Assembly: GCF_002934065.1 (NCBI RefSeq)
Contig: NZ_CP018049.1
Location: forward strand, 4,462,501-4,526,500
DNA length: 64,000 nt
Direction of reading: 5' to 3'
From: Pseudomonas orientalis
Lineage (GTDB): Bacteria > Pseudomonadota > Gammaproteobacteria > Pseudomonadales > Pseudomonadaceae
Positions within the stretch are counted from its first letter, which is position 1; the number at the start of each line of letters is the position of its first letter. Under the pieces are notes generated by a model. The model saw only the letters and a program-made list of their open reading frames with translations. It had not been told where the DNA came from and did no database searches. The translations under genes were made by a program, and so were the position numbers. Shown here one piece after another: positions 25,424-34,698 of the stretch.

Positions 25424-26227
25424 CTACGTCGCAGAAGTAGTAACGCCGGCCACATGGGCCAATGGAAACAGCCGCCTGAAGTTCTCAGTGGTCTGCTCGG
25501 CGAAGCGCTCGTAGGATTCGCCGCGTAGCATCGCCAGATAATCCGCCACGTCACGCACATATTCCGGCAGGTTCGGCTTGCCGCGATGGGGGATCGGTGC
25601 CAGGTACGGTGAATCGGTTTCCACCAGCAGCCGGTCGGCAGGCACCTGGCGGGCCACATCACGCAGCGCGTCGGCATTGCGAAAGGTAACGATGCCCGAC
25701 AAGGAAATATAGAACCCCAGGTCCAGGGCGGCCTTGGCCATCTCCCAATCCTCGGTGAAGCAATGCAGCACACCGGCCTGCGGCAACGCGGCTTCGCGCA
25801 AGAGCGCCAGGGTATCGGCGCGGGCCCCACGGGTGTGGACGATCACCGGTTTGCCGGTGTGTTGCGCAGCCTGCAGGTGCAGGCGGAATGAGGCCTGCTG
25901 CAGGTCGGCGGCTTCGGGTTCGTAGTGGTAATCCAGGCCGGTCTCGCCAATGGCGACGACGCGCGGGTGATTGAGTTCGCCGAGCAGCCAGTCCAGGGCC
26001 GGTGCCTGGCCGGGCTTTAGGTCCAGCGGGTGGATGCCCACCGAACAATCCACATCGGCGTAGCGATCAGCGAGAGCTTTGACATCAGCGGCGTTTTCGG
26101 CACTGACGCCGATGCACAGGAAGTGCCCTACCCCGCGCTGGCGCGCAGCGTCGAGGGCGGCGTCCAGGGAGCCGTTGTGCTGGGCGAGATCAAGGCGGTC
26201 GAGATGGCAATGGGAGTCTACGAGCAT
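25424..26227 (-). CDS. tatD: TatD-family metal-dependent hydrolase/DNase
   Basis: The product has 267 aa from ATG 26227, beginning MLVDSHCHLDRLDL as TatD proteins do. Metal ligands are visible: DSHCHLD, GETGLDYHYE, VIVHTRGA, LHCFTED and VETDSPYLAP. Members are 3'-5' nucleases with a TIM-barrel amidohydrolase fold. A TTG two codons upstream is also in frame. It follows holB by 56 bases; in PAO1 pilZ separates these two genes. Confidence 0.92.
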   Translation of the reverse strand: MLVDSHCHLDRLDLAQHNGSLDAALDAARQRGVGHFLCIGVSAENAADVKALADRYADVDCSVGIHPLDLKPGQAPALDWLLGELNHPRVVAIGETGLDYHYEPEAADLQQASFRLHLQAAQHTGKPVIVHTRGARADTLALLREAALPQAGVLHCFTEDWEMAKAALDLGFYISLSGIVTFRNADALRDVARQVPADRLLVETDSPYLAPIPHRGKPNLPEYVRDVADYLAMLRGESYERFAEQTTENFRRLFPLAHVAGVTTSAT

Positions 26228-26252
26228 GGGCAATTACAACTTGAGTAGTGTC

Positions 26253-26277
26253 TGGCCGACGATACACCCGTCGGCCA
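26253..26277. repeat. Perfect inverted repeat at the holB/tatD junction
   Basis: TGGCCGAC and GTCGGCCA, 8-base arms with a 9-base loop, fill the short gap where pilZ would lie in PAO1. No T-run follows on either strand. Confidence 0.7.
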
Positions 26278-26283
26278 AGGAAA

Positions 26284-27273
26284 TTAACGTCGGCCGAGCA
26301 AGCCGACCCATTGGACCAGCAATGCTTCAAGCAACAGCACGCGGTTGAGGTTGGCCTTGCCGAGCACTTTCTGACGCTGGGCGAGAATCCAGTCCTGAAT
26401 GCTCAGCACCTTGTCCTGCGCACTTTTCTGCGCAAGGTATTGCACCACCTTGCGCATGTCCGGCAAACCCAGGCCGTTTTCGTCCTGGGTCAACTGGTAG
26501 CGCAAGATCAGACTGGACCAGTCGCAGAACCAGTCGAACAGCAGCAGCAGGGGAATGTCCTTCCACGCACTTTCGGCCAATTGCGTGGCGGACAGTTCCT
26601 GTTTGATCAGCTTTTTCACACCGTCTACGACCAGTGCCCGTTGCTCGCGCACGCCCTGGGCGTGCAGCTTCACCGCCGCAAGCGGGGAGCCTGCGGCCAG
26701 GGTCAGCAATTCGATCCGTTCCTGCTCGGCGCAATCGGGCAGCGCCTGCGCCAGCCATTGCAGGCTCATGGCCTCGCTCGGCAACGGACACGCCTGTTGC
26801 ACGCAACGGCTGCGAATGGTCGGCAACAAGCGGCTGGATTGATGGCTCACCAACAGCAGCACGGTGTCGCCGGACGGCTCTTCCAGACTCTTGAGCAACG
26901 CGTTGGCGGCGTTGATGTTCATCGCCTCCACCGGCTCGATCAGTACCACCTTGCGCCCGCCCATCTGCGCGGTTTGCACCACGAAGCTGACAAGATCGCG
27001 CACTTGGTCGACCTTGATCGCTTTGTCCGCTTCCTCAGGTTCCAGCACATAGTTATCGGGGTGGCTGCCGGCCTTCAGCAGCAGGCAGGATTTGCATGCG
27101 CCGCAGGCGTGCAGGTCAACGGGGCGCTGGCACAACAGGCTGGCCATCAAGCGCTCGGCCAGGGCACGCTTGCCGATACCTGTCGGGCCGTGCAGCAAAT
27201 AGGCGTGAGCATGCTGGGCACGGCCGGCCAATTGCTGCCAGAGGCCGTCCTGCCACGGGTAGGCTTCAGCCAC
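26284..27273 (-). CDS. holB: DNA polymerase III subunit delta'
   Basis: The product has 329 aa from GTG 27273 (VAEAYPWQDGLWQQLAGRAQ), the start matching Pseudomonas HolB. AAA+ features: P-loop HGPTGIGKRALAE, a four-cysteine zinc module including CGACKSC, EAMNINAANALLKSLEEPSG and sensor SRCVQQACPLP. It is part of the clamp loader. The frame is open further upstream inside tmk but that part is out of frame with tmk and unconserved. Its start overlaps the tmk stop by 8 bases. Confidence 0.94.
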   Translation of the reverse strand: MAEAYPWQDGLWQQLAGRAQHAHAYLLHGPTGIGKRALAERLMASLLCQRPVDLHACGACKSCLLLKAGSHPDNYVLEPEEADKAIKVDQVRDLVSFVVQTAQMGGRKVVLIEPVEAMNINAANALLKSLEEPSGDTVLLLVSHQSSRLLPTIRSRCVQQACPLPSEAMSLQWLAQALPDCAEQERIELLTLAAGSPLAAVKLHAQGVREQRALVVDGVKKLIKQELSATQLAESAWKDIPLLLLFDWFCDWSSLILRYQLTQDENGLGLPDMRKVVQYLAQKSAQDKVLSIQDWILAQRQKVLGKANLNRVLLLEALLVQWVGLLGRR

Positions 27274-27898
27274 GGGCGCGCTCCAGCAGGGCGGGCAACA
27301 GCGCATCAAGGGCTTGCTGCACCTGAGCCAGCGGTTGCGCTGCGTCGAGCAGGTGATAACGCGCAGGCTCTGCCTTGGCACGCTCGAGGAACGCAGTGCG
27401 CACGGCGTCGAAAAATGCCTGGCCTTCCAGCTCGAAACGATCCAGGCGACCGCGCGCGCTGGCGCGGGCCATGCCCACCTCCACTGGCAGATCGAACAGC
27501 AGGGTCAGGTCGGGGCGCAGGTCGGCCTGTACGAAACTTTCCAGGGCAGCGATACGCTCCAGGCACAAGCCGCGACCACCGCCTTGATAGGCGTAGGTGG
27601 AGTCGGTAAAACGGTCGCAGATCACCACGGCGCCGCGGGCCAGGGCCGGTCGGATCACCTCGGCCAGATGCTGGGCACGGGCGGCGAACACCAGCAGCAG
27701 CTCGGTGTCCGCATTCATCGGCTCGTCACCCGGGGCCAGCAAGACTTCACGGATGCGCTCGGCCAGCGGCGTGCCGCCGGGCTCACGGGTCAACACCACT
27801 TCGATGCCTGCGGCGCGCAGGCGCTCGGCCAGGTAATCGCGGTTGGTGCTTTTGCCGGCGCCTTCCGGGCCTTCGAGGGTCATAAACAAGCCAGTCAC
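27266..27898 (-). CDS. tmk: Thymidylate kinase
   Basis: The product has 210 aa. The P-loop is EGPEGAGKST. The substrate motif is DRFTDSTYAYQGGGRG, and the LID region contains the arginines of MARASARGRLDRFE. It phosphorylates dTMP to dTDP. It lies between mltG (19 bases upstream) and holB (overlapping), the conserved gammaproteobacterial order. Confidence 0.95.
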   Translation of the reverse strand: MTGLFMTLEGPEGAGKSTNRDYLAERLRAAGIEVVLTREPGGTPLAERIREVLLAPGDEPMNADTELLLVFAARAQHLAEVIRPALARGAVVICDRFTDSTYAYQGGGRGLCLERIAALESFVQADLRPDLTLLFDLPVEVGMARASARGRLDRFELEGQAFFDAVRTAFLERAKAEPARYHLLDAAQPLAQVQQALDALLPALLERARG

Positions 27899-27917
27899 AG
27901 GCAGTCCTTAGTCAGAG

Positions 27918-29039
27918 TCATTGCGGGCTTTGCGGGGCGTTGGTGTCCGGCGCGGGCTCTACCGGTACATCAACCGGTGGCACCGTGTCTTCCAGCGGCT
28001 TGGCCTGTGGTGCCGGGCTGGAGCGGTAATCGGCGCGGCGCTTGAGTTGAAACTCACGCACGGCGGCATTATGCGCATCCAGGTCATCCGAGAAAATATG
28101 GCTGCCATCGCCACGGGCGACGAAATACAGGCTGCTGCCCGGCACCGGGTTCAGCGCGGCATGAATCGCCTCGCGGCCCACCATGGCAATGGGGGTCGGC
28201 GGCAGGCCAGCGATCATGTAGGTGTTATAAGGGTTGGCTTCCTTTAGATGGGCGCGGGTCAACTTCCCGTTGTAGCGCTCACCCAGCCCATAGATCACCG
28301 TGGGATCGGTCTGCAACATCATGCCCAGCTTCATGCGACGCACGAACACACCGGCAATCTGCCCACGCTCTTCGGGCACACCGGTCTCCTTTTCCACCAG
28401 GGAGGCCATGATCAGCGCTTGATAGGGCTCGGTGTAAGGCGCATCAGCGGCGCGCCGGCTCCACTCCTGGGCCAGCACATCGTCCAGGCGGTTGTAGGCT
28501 TTCTTCAGGAATTCGACGTCCGTCATCCCACGCACGAAGCGGTAGGTATCCGGAAAGAAGCGCCCTTCAGGAAACACGCCAGGATGGCCGAGCTTGTCCA
28601 TCACTTCGCTGTCACTGAGGCCCGCGAGGGTCTGCACGATCTTGTCATGCTTGGCCAGGGCCGAGCGTACCTGGCGGAAGTTCCAGCCTTCAACCAATGT
28701 CAGGCTGTACTGAACCACTTCCCCACGTTGCCAAAGACCGATCAGGCCTTCGGCGGTGAGGCCCGGGGTCATTCGGTACTCGCCGCTGTGCAGCGGCTGG
28801 TTCTCGAGGTTCAAGCGCCAGTAGAGACGCAGCCAGAAGGCGCCGTCGAGCACGCCATCGGCTTCCAGACGATTGAAGGTGCCGGTGGGCGTCGCCCCGG
28901 CCGGTACATCGAGCAGTTGCTCCTGGGTCAAATGCAACGGCTGCTTCAAGGCAGCGTTGTATTTCCAGGCGCAGACGCCTAACAGCAAAGCCGCCGAGAA
29001 CAGACCGATCAGCAGCAGTACAACCAGTTTTCGTATCAC
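27918..29039 (-). CDS. mltG: Endolytic murein transglycosylase MltG (YceG)
   Basis: The product has 373 aa. One N-terminal membrane segment (LVVLLLIGLFSAALLLGVCA) anchors a periplasmic LysM-like and YceG catalytic domain. The active-site region is LIMASLVEKETGVPEERGQI with GMMLQTDPTVIYGLG downstream. A Pro/Ala-rich tail of ~40 residues follows the catalytic domain. It cuts nascent glycan strands. It starts directly after pabC ends. Confidence 0.94.
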   Translation of the reverse strand: MIRKLVVLLLIGLFSAALLLGVCAWKYNAALKQPLHLTQEQLLDVPAGATPTGTFNRLEADGVLDGAFWLRLYWRLNLENQPLHSGEYRMTPGLTAEGLIGLWQRGEVVQYSLTLVEGWNFRQVRSALAKHDKIVQTLAGLSDSEVMDKLGHPGVFPEGRFFPDTYRFVRGMTDVEFLKKAYNRLDDVLAQEWSRRAADAPYTEPYQALIMASLVEKETGVPEERGQIAGVFVRRMKLGMMLQTDPTVIYGLGERYNGKLTRAHLKEANPYNTYMIAGLPPTPIAMVGREAIHAALNPVPGSSLYFVARGDGSHIFSDDLDAHNAAVREFQLKRRADYRSSPAPQAKPLEDTVPPVDVPVEPAPDTNAPQSPQ

Positions 29040-29858
29040 TCAGATATCCAATAGTGCGCGAACAATGCCCTGCAGTTTACGGGTGAGCGGCCCAACCGAC
29101 CAGCTCATCCCGGCGCACTCGCGTACCGGCCAGATGCCATAAATGCTGTTGCACACAAAGACTTCGTCGGCCTGGCGCAACTGCTCGATGTCAATATCGG
29201 CCACGGCCACCGGGGCGCCCAGGGCTTGCGCCTGGGCCAGGATCTCGGCACGCATCACCCCGGCAACGCCGCAACGCTTCAGATCAGCGGTAAGTAACAC
29301 GCCGTTGCGCACCAGAAACAGGTTGCTGAACACGCCTTCAATGACACGCCCGGATATATCCAGCATCAAGCCTTCGGCATGCTCGGCATCCCGCCATTCG
29401 GCGCGGGCGATGACCTGCTCAAGGCGGTTCAGGTGTTTGAGCCCGGCCAGCAGCGGTTGTTCGGCCAAGCGGGTGGCGCACGGGAACAGGCGGATGCCGT
29501 CGGTTCCATGGCTTTCGGGATAAAGGGCGGGCGGACCACCCTGCAAGATACGGCGTACAACGGCATCGGGATTGATGCCGTAACCTCGCTGGCTGTCGCC
29601 ACGGGTCAGGATCAACTTGAGCACGCCATCGCCAAGGGCTGCGGCATAGGTCAGCACTTCGCTGCGGACCAGAGCGTGATCCACCGCCAATGCGAGGCGC
29701 CTGCAGCCCTCATCGAGGCGCTGCAGGTGACGGTCGAACAGCAGCGGCTGCCCGGCCTTGACCGCGATGGTTTCAAACACACCGTCGCCATACGCCAGGC
29801 CGCGATCTTTCAGAGGCACGCTGTCCGCTGGCTGACCGTCGACCCAGCTGTGCATCAC
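29040..29858 (-). CDS. pabC: 4-amino-4-deoxychorismate lyase
   Basis: The product has 272 aa, a fold-type IV PLP enzyme giving p-aminobenzoate for folate. Characteristic parts are LAYGDGVFETIAVKAGQPLL, the lysine segment LKHLNRLEQVIAR, and DISGRVIEGVFSNLFLVRNG. The start ATGATG overlaps the fabF stop, so either the first or the second ATG may be used. The order fabF-pabC-mltG-tmk-holB is conserved in gammaproteobacteria. Confidence 0.93.
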   Translation of the reverse strand: MMHSWVDGQPADSVPLKDRGLAYGDGVFETIAVKAGQPLLFDRHLQRLDEGCRRLALAVDHALVRSEVLTYAAALGDGVLKLILTRGDSQRGYGINPDAVVRRILQGGPPALYPESHGTDGIRLFPCATRLAEQPLLAGLKHLNRLEQVIARAEWRDAEHAEGLMLDISGRVIEGVFSNLFLVRNGVLLTADLKRCGVAGVMRAEILAQAQALGAPVAVADIDIEQLRQADEVFVCNSIYGIWPVRECAGMSWSVGPLTRKLQGIVRALLDI

Positions 29859-31099
29859 TCGGCGAACCGGCGGAACACCAGCGAGCCGTTGGTGCCACCA
29901 AACCCGAACGAGTTGGAGATCACCACGTCGATCGGCATCGGTTGCGCTTCGTGCGGCACGAAGTTCAGGTCGCAGCCTTCGTCCGGCTCATCAAGATTGA
30001 TGGTCGGCGGAGCGACCTGGTCCTTGATGGCCATCACACTGAAGATCGCCTCGACCGCACCCGCCGCGCCCAACAGGTGGCCGGTCATGGATTTGGTGGA
30101 GCTGACCGCCAGCTTGTAGGCGTGTTCGCCGAACACCGACTTGATGGCTTCGGCTTCCGCCAGGTCGCCGGTCGGCGTCGACGTGCCATGGGCATTGATG
30201 TACTGCACCTGGTCGGCATTGACCTTCGCATCGCGCAGGGCATTGGTGATGCAGCGCGCGGCACCGGCACCGTCGGACGGTGGCGAGGTCATGTGGTAGG
30301 CGTCGCCGCTCATGCCAAACCCGATCAGCTCGGCATAGATGGTGGCACCGCGCGCCTTGGCATGCTCCAGCTCTTCCAATACCAGGGCACCGGCACCGTC
30401 GGACAGCACGAAACCGTCACGGCCCTTGTCCCACGGACGGCTGGCACGGGTAGGCTCATCGTTGCGGGTCGACAGCGCACGGGACGCGCCGAAGCCGCCC
30501 ATGCCCAGGCCGCAGGCAGCCATCTCGGCGCCACCGGCAATCATCACGTCAGCTTCATCATAAGCGATGTTACGCGCCGCCATGCCGATGCAGTGAGTGC
30601 CCGTGGTGCACGCCGTTGCGATGGCGTAGTTAGGCCCCTGTGCCCCCAAATGGATGGACAGGAAACCGGAAATCATATTGATGATCGAGCCCGGCACGAA
30701 GAACGGTGAAATTCGACGGGGACCGGAATCGTGCAGCGTGCGACTGGTTTCTTCGATATTGGTCAGGCCGCCTATCCCCGAACCCATGGCCACGCCGATG
30801 CGCTCACGGTTGGCGTCGGTGACTTCCAGGCCGGCGTTACGCACTGCCTGAAAACCGGCTGCCAGGCCGTATTGAATGAACAGGTCGAGCTTGCGCGATT
30901 CCTTGAGCGAAAGGTATTGCTCGACATTGAAACCCTTTACCGAGCCGCCAAAACGGGTGGAATAGGCAGAAAGGTCCGTGTGTTCGATCAGACCGATACC
31001 ACTGTGGCCAGCCAGAATGCCCTGCCAACTGCTTGGCACATCCGTGCCCAGTGGCGACAACATACCCATACCGGTGACTACGACGCGTCTACGCGACAC
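29855..31099 (-). CDS. fabF: Beta-ketoacyl-ACP synthase II
   Basis: The product has 414 aa. The Cys-His-His triad is visible in ATACTTGTHCIG, NAHGTSTPTGD and SMTGHLLGAAGAVEAI. The C-terminal NSFGFGGTNGSLVF loop is intact. It elongates acyl-ACP with malonyl-ACP and determines the 16- to 18-carbon step. It lies 128 bases after acpP, with an intrinsic terminator between, so its expression is probably partly uncoupled from acpP. Confidence 0.96.
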   Translation of the reverse strand: MSRRRVVVTGMGMLSPLGTDVPSSWQGILAGHSGIGLIEHTDLSAYSTRFGGSVKGFNVEQYLSLKESRKLDLFIQYGLAAGFQAVRNAGLEVTDANRERIGVAMGSGIGGLTNIEETSRTLHDSGPRRISPFFVPGSIINMISGFLSIHLGAQGPNYAIATACTTGTHCIGMAARNIAYDEADVMIAGGAEMAACGLGMGGFGASRALSTRNDEPTRASRPWDKGRDGFVLSDGAGALVLEELEHAKARGATIYAELIGFGMSGDAYHMTSPPSDGAGAARCITNALRDAKVNADQVQYINAHGTSTPTGDLAEAEAIKSVFGEHAYKLAVSSTKSMTGHLLGAAGAVEAIFSVMAIKDQVAPPTINLDEPDEGCDLNFVPHEAQPMPIDVVISNSFGFGGTNGSLVFRRFAE

Positions 31100-31163
31100 A
31101 GCACTCTCCTTTTTCTAATGACGACACTTTGCTTCGCAGCGTACTTTTCGTCACCGCTGAAAG

Positions 31164-31198
31164 AAAAAACCGCACGCCGTTACAGCAGTGCGGTTTTT
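31164..31198 (-). terminator. Intrinsic terminator/attenuator between acpP and fabF
   Basis: AAAAAACCGCAC (31164-31175) pairs with GTGCGGTTTTT (31188-31198). The stem is followed by T on both strands. On the minus strand it sits just after the acpP stop, and it would limit read-through into fabF. Confidence 0.85.
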
Positions 31199-31227
31199 CC
31201 CTGACAGCAGGCGACGACTACAAACTA

Positions 31228-31464
31228 TTACGCCTGGTGGCTAGTAACGTAGTCGATGGCAGCTTGAACAGTAGTGATTTTTTCAGCTTCTTCGTCCGGG
31301 ATTTCGGTCTCGAATTCCTCTTCCAGAGCCATCACCAGCTCAACGGTGTCAAGGGAATCGGCACCCAGGTCTTCTACGAAGGAAGCAGTGTTGACCACTT
31401 CTTCTTCCTTAACGCCCAGTTGCTCGGCGACGATTTTCTTGACGCGCTCTTCGATGGTGCTCAT
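31228..31464 (-). CDS. acpP: Acyl carrier protein
   Basis: The product has 78 aa, highly acidic. The phosphopantetheine site is Ser37 in EDLGADSLDTVELVMALEEE. It carries acyl chains for FabD, FabG and FabF, all encoded around it. A strong promoter lies ahead and a terminator behind, so it forms its own high-level transcript inside the fab cluster. Confidence 0.98.
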   Translation of the reverse strand: MSTIEERVKKIVAEQLGVKEEEVVNTASFVEDLGADSLDTVELVMALEEEFETEIPDEEAEKITTVQAAIDYVTSHQA

Positions 31465-31515
31465 ACCTTGTTTAACTCCTAATGGACAAATTCAGGCAGC
31501 TGGCCAGTGGGTAAG

Positions 31516-31549
31516 TGTATAGAAAGCCATTTCGGTTTTTCAACCGAAA
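31516..31549 (-). promoter_or_regulatory. acpP promoter with a perfect inverted repeat over the -35
   Basis: On the minus strand -35 TTGAAA (31538-31543) and -10 TATACA (31516-31521) are separated by 16 bases. The inverted repeat TTTCGGTT-N4-AACCGAAA at 31530-31549 covers the -35 element. A repressor site or a cruciform are both possible. Confidence 0.65.
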
Positions 31550-31655
31550 GCTTCACCCTGTACCCGCTCGACCACCTGCCTATAAATTAAGTTGCAGCTT
31601 TATAACGGATTTTAGACAGCTCGTATGACATATTTTTGAAGCGATCCGTCACAAT

Positions 31656-32399
31656 TTAACTCATGTACATCCCGCCGTTCACCGGAATTGTAGCCCCGGT
31701 CACGTATGCCGCACCGTCGGATGCCAGGAAAGTGACCACATTCGCGATCTCTTGGGCCTGGCCCAGACGGCCCAGCGGAATCTGCGTCAGCAAGGCTTCA
31801 CGCTGTGCTTCGGGCAGTTCGCGGGTCATATCGGTGTCGATGAACCCTGGGGCCACCGAGTTTACCGTAATCGACCGCGAGCCGACTTCACGCGCCAGTG
31901 CACGGCTGAAACCTTCCAGACCGGCCTTGGCCGCAGCGTAGTTTACTTGGCCGGCGTTGCCCATGGCACCCACTACGGAGCCAATATTGATAATTCGACC
32001 CCAGCGCGCCTTGGTCATGCCGCGCAAAACACCCTTGGACAGGCGGAACAGACTGTTCAGGTTGGTATCGACCACGTCGTACCATTCGTCGTCTTTCATG
32101 CGCATCATCAGGTTATCGCGGGTGATACCGGCATTGTTCACCAGAATTGCCGGGGCACCGAACTGAGCGGTGATCTCAGCCAGCACGGCCGCCACGGACT
32201 CATCATTGGTCACGTTCAGCTCGAGGCCGGTGCCCTGCACGCCGTTTTCCTTCAGGGTCGCGGCGATACGCTCGGCACCCGAGGCGGACGTGGCGGTGCC
32301 GATCACGACGGCGCCCTGACGGCCCAGTTCCAGGGCGATCGCCTGGCCGATGCCACGGCTTGCGCCGGTAACCAGTGCAACTTTACCTTGCAGACTCAT
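31656..32399 (-). CDS. fabG: 3-oxoacyl-ACP reductase
   Basis: The product has 247 aa. SDR features: TGASRGIGQAIALELG, NNAGITRDNLMMRM, serine in NIGSVVGAMGNAGQVN and catalytic YAAAKAGLEGF. NADPH-dependent reduction of beta-ketoacyl-ACP. It starts 24 bases after fabD. Confidence 0.97.
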   Translation of the reverse strand: MSLQGKVALVTGASRGIGQAIALELGRQGAVVIGTATSASGAERIAATLKENGVQGTGLELNVTNDESVAAVLAEITAQFGAPAILVNNAGITRDNLMMRMKDDEWYDVVDTNLNSLFRLSKGVLRGMTKARWGRIINIGSVVGAMGNAGQVNYAAAKAGLEGFSRALAREVGSRSITVNSVAPGFIDTDMTRELPEAQREALLTQIPLGRLGQAQEIANVVTFLASDGAAYVTGATIPVNGGMYMS

Positions 32400-32423
32400 G
32401 CAGGCTTCTCCTAAGTTCGGGGA

Positions 32424-33362
32424 TCAGGCCAGCGCCGCACGAGCGGCAGCGAAGGCATCCGGGGTATTGAGATTGGCAGTCGATACGCCGTCGGCGCAAC
32501 GCTTGTTCAGGCCGGCCAGGACTTTGCCCGGGCCGCACTCAACCAGTTCGGTGGCACCGTTGGCGGCCAGGGTCTGGACCGATTCAACCCAGCGAACCGG
32601 CTTGTAGAGTTGCTCCAGCAGGTCGCGCTTGAGGGTGTCCAGGTCCGGGGCGATCGCCGCGCTGACGTTCTGCACCAGCGGGATCTGCGGCGCCTGCCAG
32701 TTGATCGCGGCGATGGACTCTGCAAAACGCTCGGCCGCCGGGCGCATCAGCTCGCAGTGTGACGGCACGCTGACCGGCAACGGTAGCGCGCGCTTGGCAC
32801 CACGGGCCTTGCAGCCTTCGATGGCGCGTTCGACCGCTGCCTTGGCACCCGCGATGACCACTTGGCCAGGAGAGTTGAAATTCACGGCGCTGACCACTTC
32901 GCCCTGCGCCGCCTCGGCGCAGGCTTCGATCACCACGGCATCGTCCAGGCCCAGGATCGCGGCCATGCCGCCCTGCCCGGCCGGAACGGCCTCCTGCATC
33001 AACTGGCCACGACGCTCGACCAGCTTGACCGCTTCACCGAGGGTCAGGCTGCCCGCCGCGACCAGGGCGCTGTATTCGCCCAGGCTGTGACCGGCGACAA
33101 ATGCCGGGCGTGCGCCGCCTTCGGCCAGCCACACGCGCCACAGGGCGATCGAAGCGGTCAGAATGGCCGGCTGGGTCTTGTCGGTTTGATTGAGTTGCTC
33201 TTCCGGCCCCTGCTGGGTCAGCGCCCAGAGGTCATAACCCAGGGCGTCGGAAGCTTCCTTGAAAGTATCCAGGACCAGGGGGTATTGCGCGCCCAGCTCG
33301 GCCAACATGCCGAGGGACTGCGAACCCTGCCCTGGAAAGACGAATGCGAGGGATGTAGACAT
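32424..33362 (-). CDS. fabD: Malonyl-CoA:ACP transacylase
   Basis: The product has 312 aa from ATG 33362 (MSTSLAFVFPGQGSQSLGML). The active serine is in AGHSLGEYSALVAAG, with QTDKTQPAI and the histidine of PVSVPSHCELM. It loads malonate on AcpP. The frame is open 13 codons upstream, but the chosen start has AGGGG and matches the family N-terminus. Confidence 0.96.
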   Translation of the reverse strand: MSTSLAFVFPGQGSQSLGMLAELGAQYPLVLDTFKEASDALGYDLWALTQQGPEEQLNQTDKTQPAILTASIALWRVWLAEGGARPAFVAGHSLGEYSALVAAGSLTLGEAVKLVERRGQLMQEAVPAGQGGMAAILGLDDAVVIEACAEAAQGEVVSAVNFNSPGQVVIAGAKAAVERAIEGCKARGAKRALPLPVSVPSHCELMRPAAERFAESIAAINWQAPQIPLVQNVSAAIAPDLDTLKRDLLEQLYKPVRWVESVQTLAANGATELVECGPGKVLAGLNKRCADGVSTANLNTPDAFAAARAALA

Positions 33363-33487
33363 GTAACAAGCCCCTAATGATCTGGTCGTCAAAATGCGCA
33401 CACCTACGATGGGAGCGCGCGAAACTGACAGATTGGATGGTCAATTGAACTGGCCGGTCACATTTAAGCACTCCCGGGCCGATTCGC

Positions 33488-34498
33488 CTAAGGCAACAAG
33501 TCCTCCAGGCGGCCGCGCAGGCGTTGCGGCAGGTTGTCCTGAATTTCGATCACGGCCCGTGCAATCGCGCTCTGAAAGCCCTCGACACCCGCCGAGCCAT
33601 GGCTTTTCACCACGACGCCCTGCAGCCCCAGAAAACTCGCGCCATTATGCCGAGCCGGCGCCAGGTCGGCCTGCAGACGACGCATCAACGGCAGCGCCAG
33701 GGCGCCGACCATGCGCGCTGCCAGGTTCTGCTTGAACAAGGCTTCGATACGCATGGCAATCATGGTTGCCAAGCCCTCACTGGACTTGAGCAGAATGTTG
33801 CCGACAAAGCCGTCACACACCACCACGTCGGCTTCGCCACGGTACAAGCCGTCACCTTCGACAAAACCTACGTAGTTCAAACCCCGCGCGCCCTGCAGCA
33901 AGGTCGCGGCCAGCTTGACCTGCTGGTTGCCCTTGATGTCCTCGGTGCCGATATTGAGCAGGGCCACCCTTGGCCGGACCACGCCCAGCGCTTCGGCGGC
34001 CACCGAACCCATCACGGCGAACTGCAACAGATGTTCGGCACTGCAATCGACATTCGCCCCCAGGTCCAGCAACTGGCAATAACCTTTCTGAGTGGGAATC
34101 GCCGCCACCATCGCCGGCCGATCAATGCCCGGCAGGGTCTTGAGCACATGCCGCGACAGGGCCATCAGCGCGCCGGTATTGCCGGCGCTGACACAGGCGT
34201 GCACCTTGCCGTCGCGCAGCAGCTCCAGGGCCACGCGCATGGAGGAGTCGGGCTTGCCGCGCAGGGCCGCTGCCGGTTTTTCGTCCATGGTGATGGTTTC
34301 GCTGGCCGGCGTAACCGTCAGGCGCGCGCGATCCACCGCCGGATGGCTGGCAATCAGTTCTTCAATAAGGGTAGGTTGACCGACAAGGGTCAGGTGCAGC
34401 GAGGGCGTAGCAGACAGGCTGGCAATGCAGGCCTGAACAATGCTGCGGGGACCGAAGTCCCCGCCCATTGCGTCAATCGCGATGACTTGAGCAGACAA
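33488..34498 (-). CDS. plsX: Phosphate acyltransferase PlsX
   Basis: The product has 336 aa. Family features: VIAIDAMGGDFGPRSIVQAC, SAGNTGALMALSRHVLKTLP, LLNIGTEDIKGNQQVK and VVCDGFVGNILLKSSEGLA. It converts acyl-ACP to acyl-phosphate for phospholipid synthesis. It begins 4 bases after rpmF and precedes fabD by 125 bases. Confidence 0.96.
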   Translation of the reverse strand: MSAQVIAIDAMGGDFGPRSIVQACIASLSATPSLHLTLVGQPTLIEELIASHPAVDRARLTVTPASETITMDEKPAAALRGKPDSSMRVALELLRDGKVHACVSAGNTGALMALSRHVLKTLPGIDRPAMVAAIPTQKGYCQLLDLGANVDCSAEHLLQFAVMGSVAAEALGVVRPRVALLNIGTEDIKGNQQVKLAATLLQGARGLNYVGFVEGDGLYRGEADVVVCDGFVGNILLKSSEGLATMIAMRIEALFKQNLAARMVGALALPLMRRLQADLAPARHNGASFLGLQGVVVKSHGSAGVEGFQSAIARAVIEIQDNLPQRLRGRLEDLLP

Positions 34499-34502
34499 GT
34501 GA

Positions 34503-34685
34503 TTACTCGTCAGCGCCCTTGTCGATCACTTTACGGCCACGGTAAACGCCTTCTGGCGATACGTGGTGACGCAGGTGAACTTCACCGGTGGTCTTTTCAA
34601 CGGACAGGGTGCTAGCCTCGAGAGCGTCGTGCGAACGGCGCATGTCACGGGCGGAGCGGGATTTTTTGTTCTGCTGAACAGCCAT
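34503..34685 (-). CDS. rpmF: 50S ribosomal protein L32
   Basis: The product has 60 aa, basic, beginning [20 protein letters not shown]. The middle [17 protein letters not shown] is typical of proteobacterial L32. There is no zinc-cysteine pair, as usual in Pseudomonas. It lies between yceD (13 bases) and plsX (4 bases). Confidence 0.97.
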
Positions 34686-34698
34686 AATTGATTAACTC

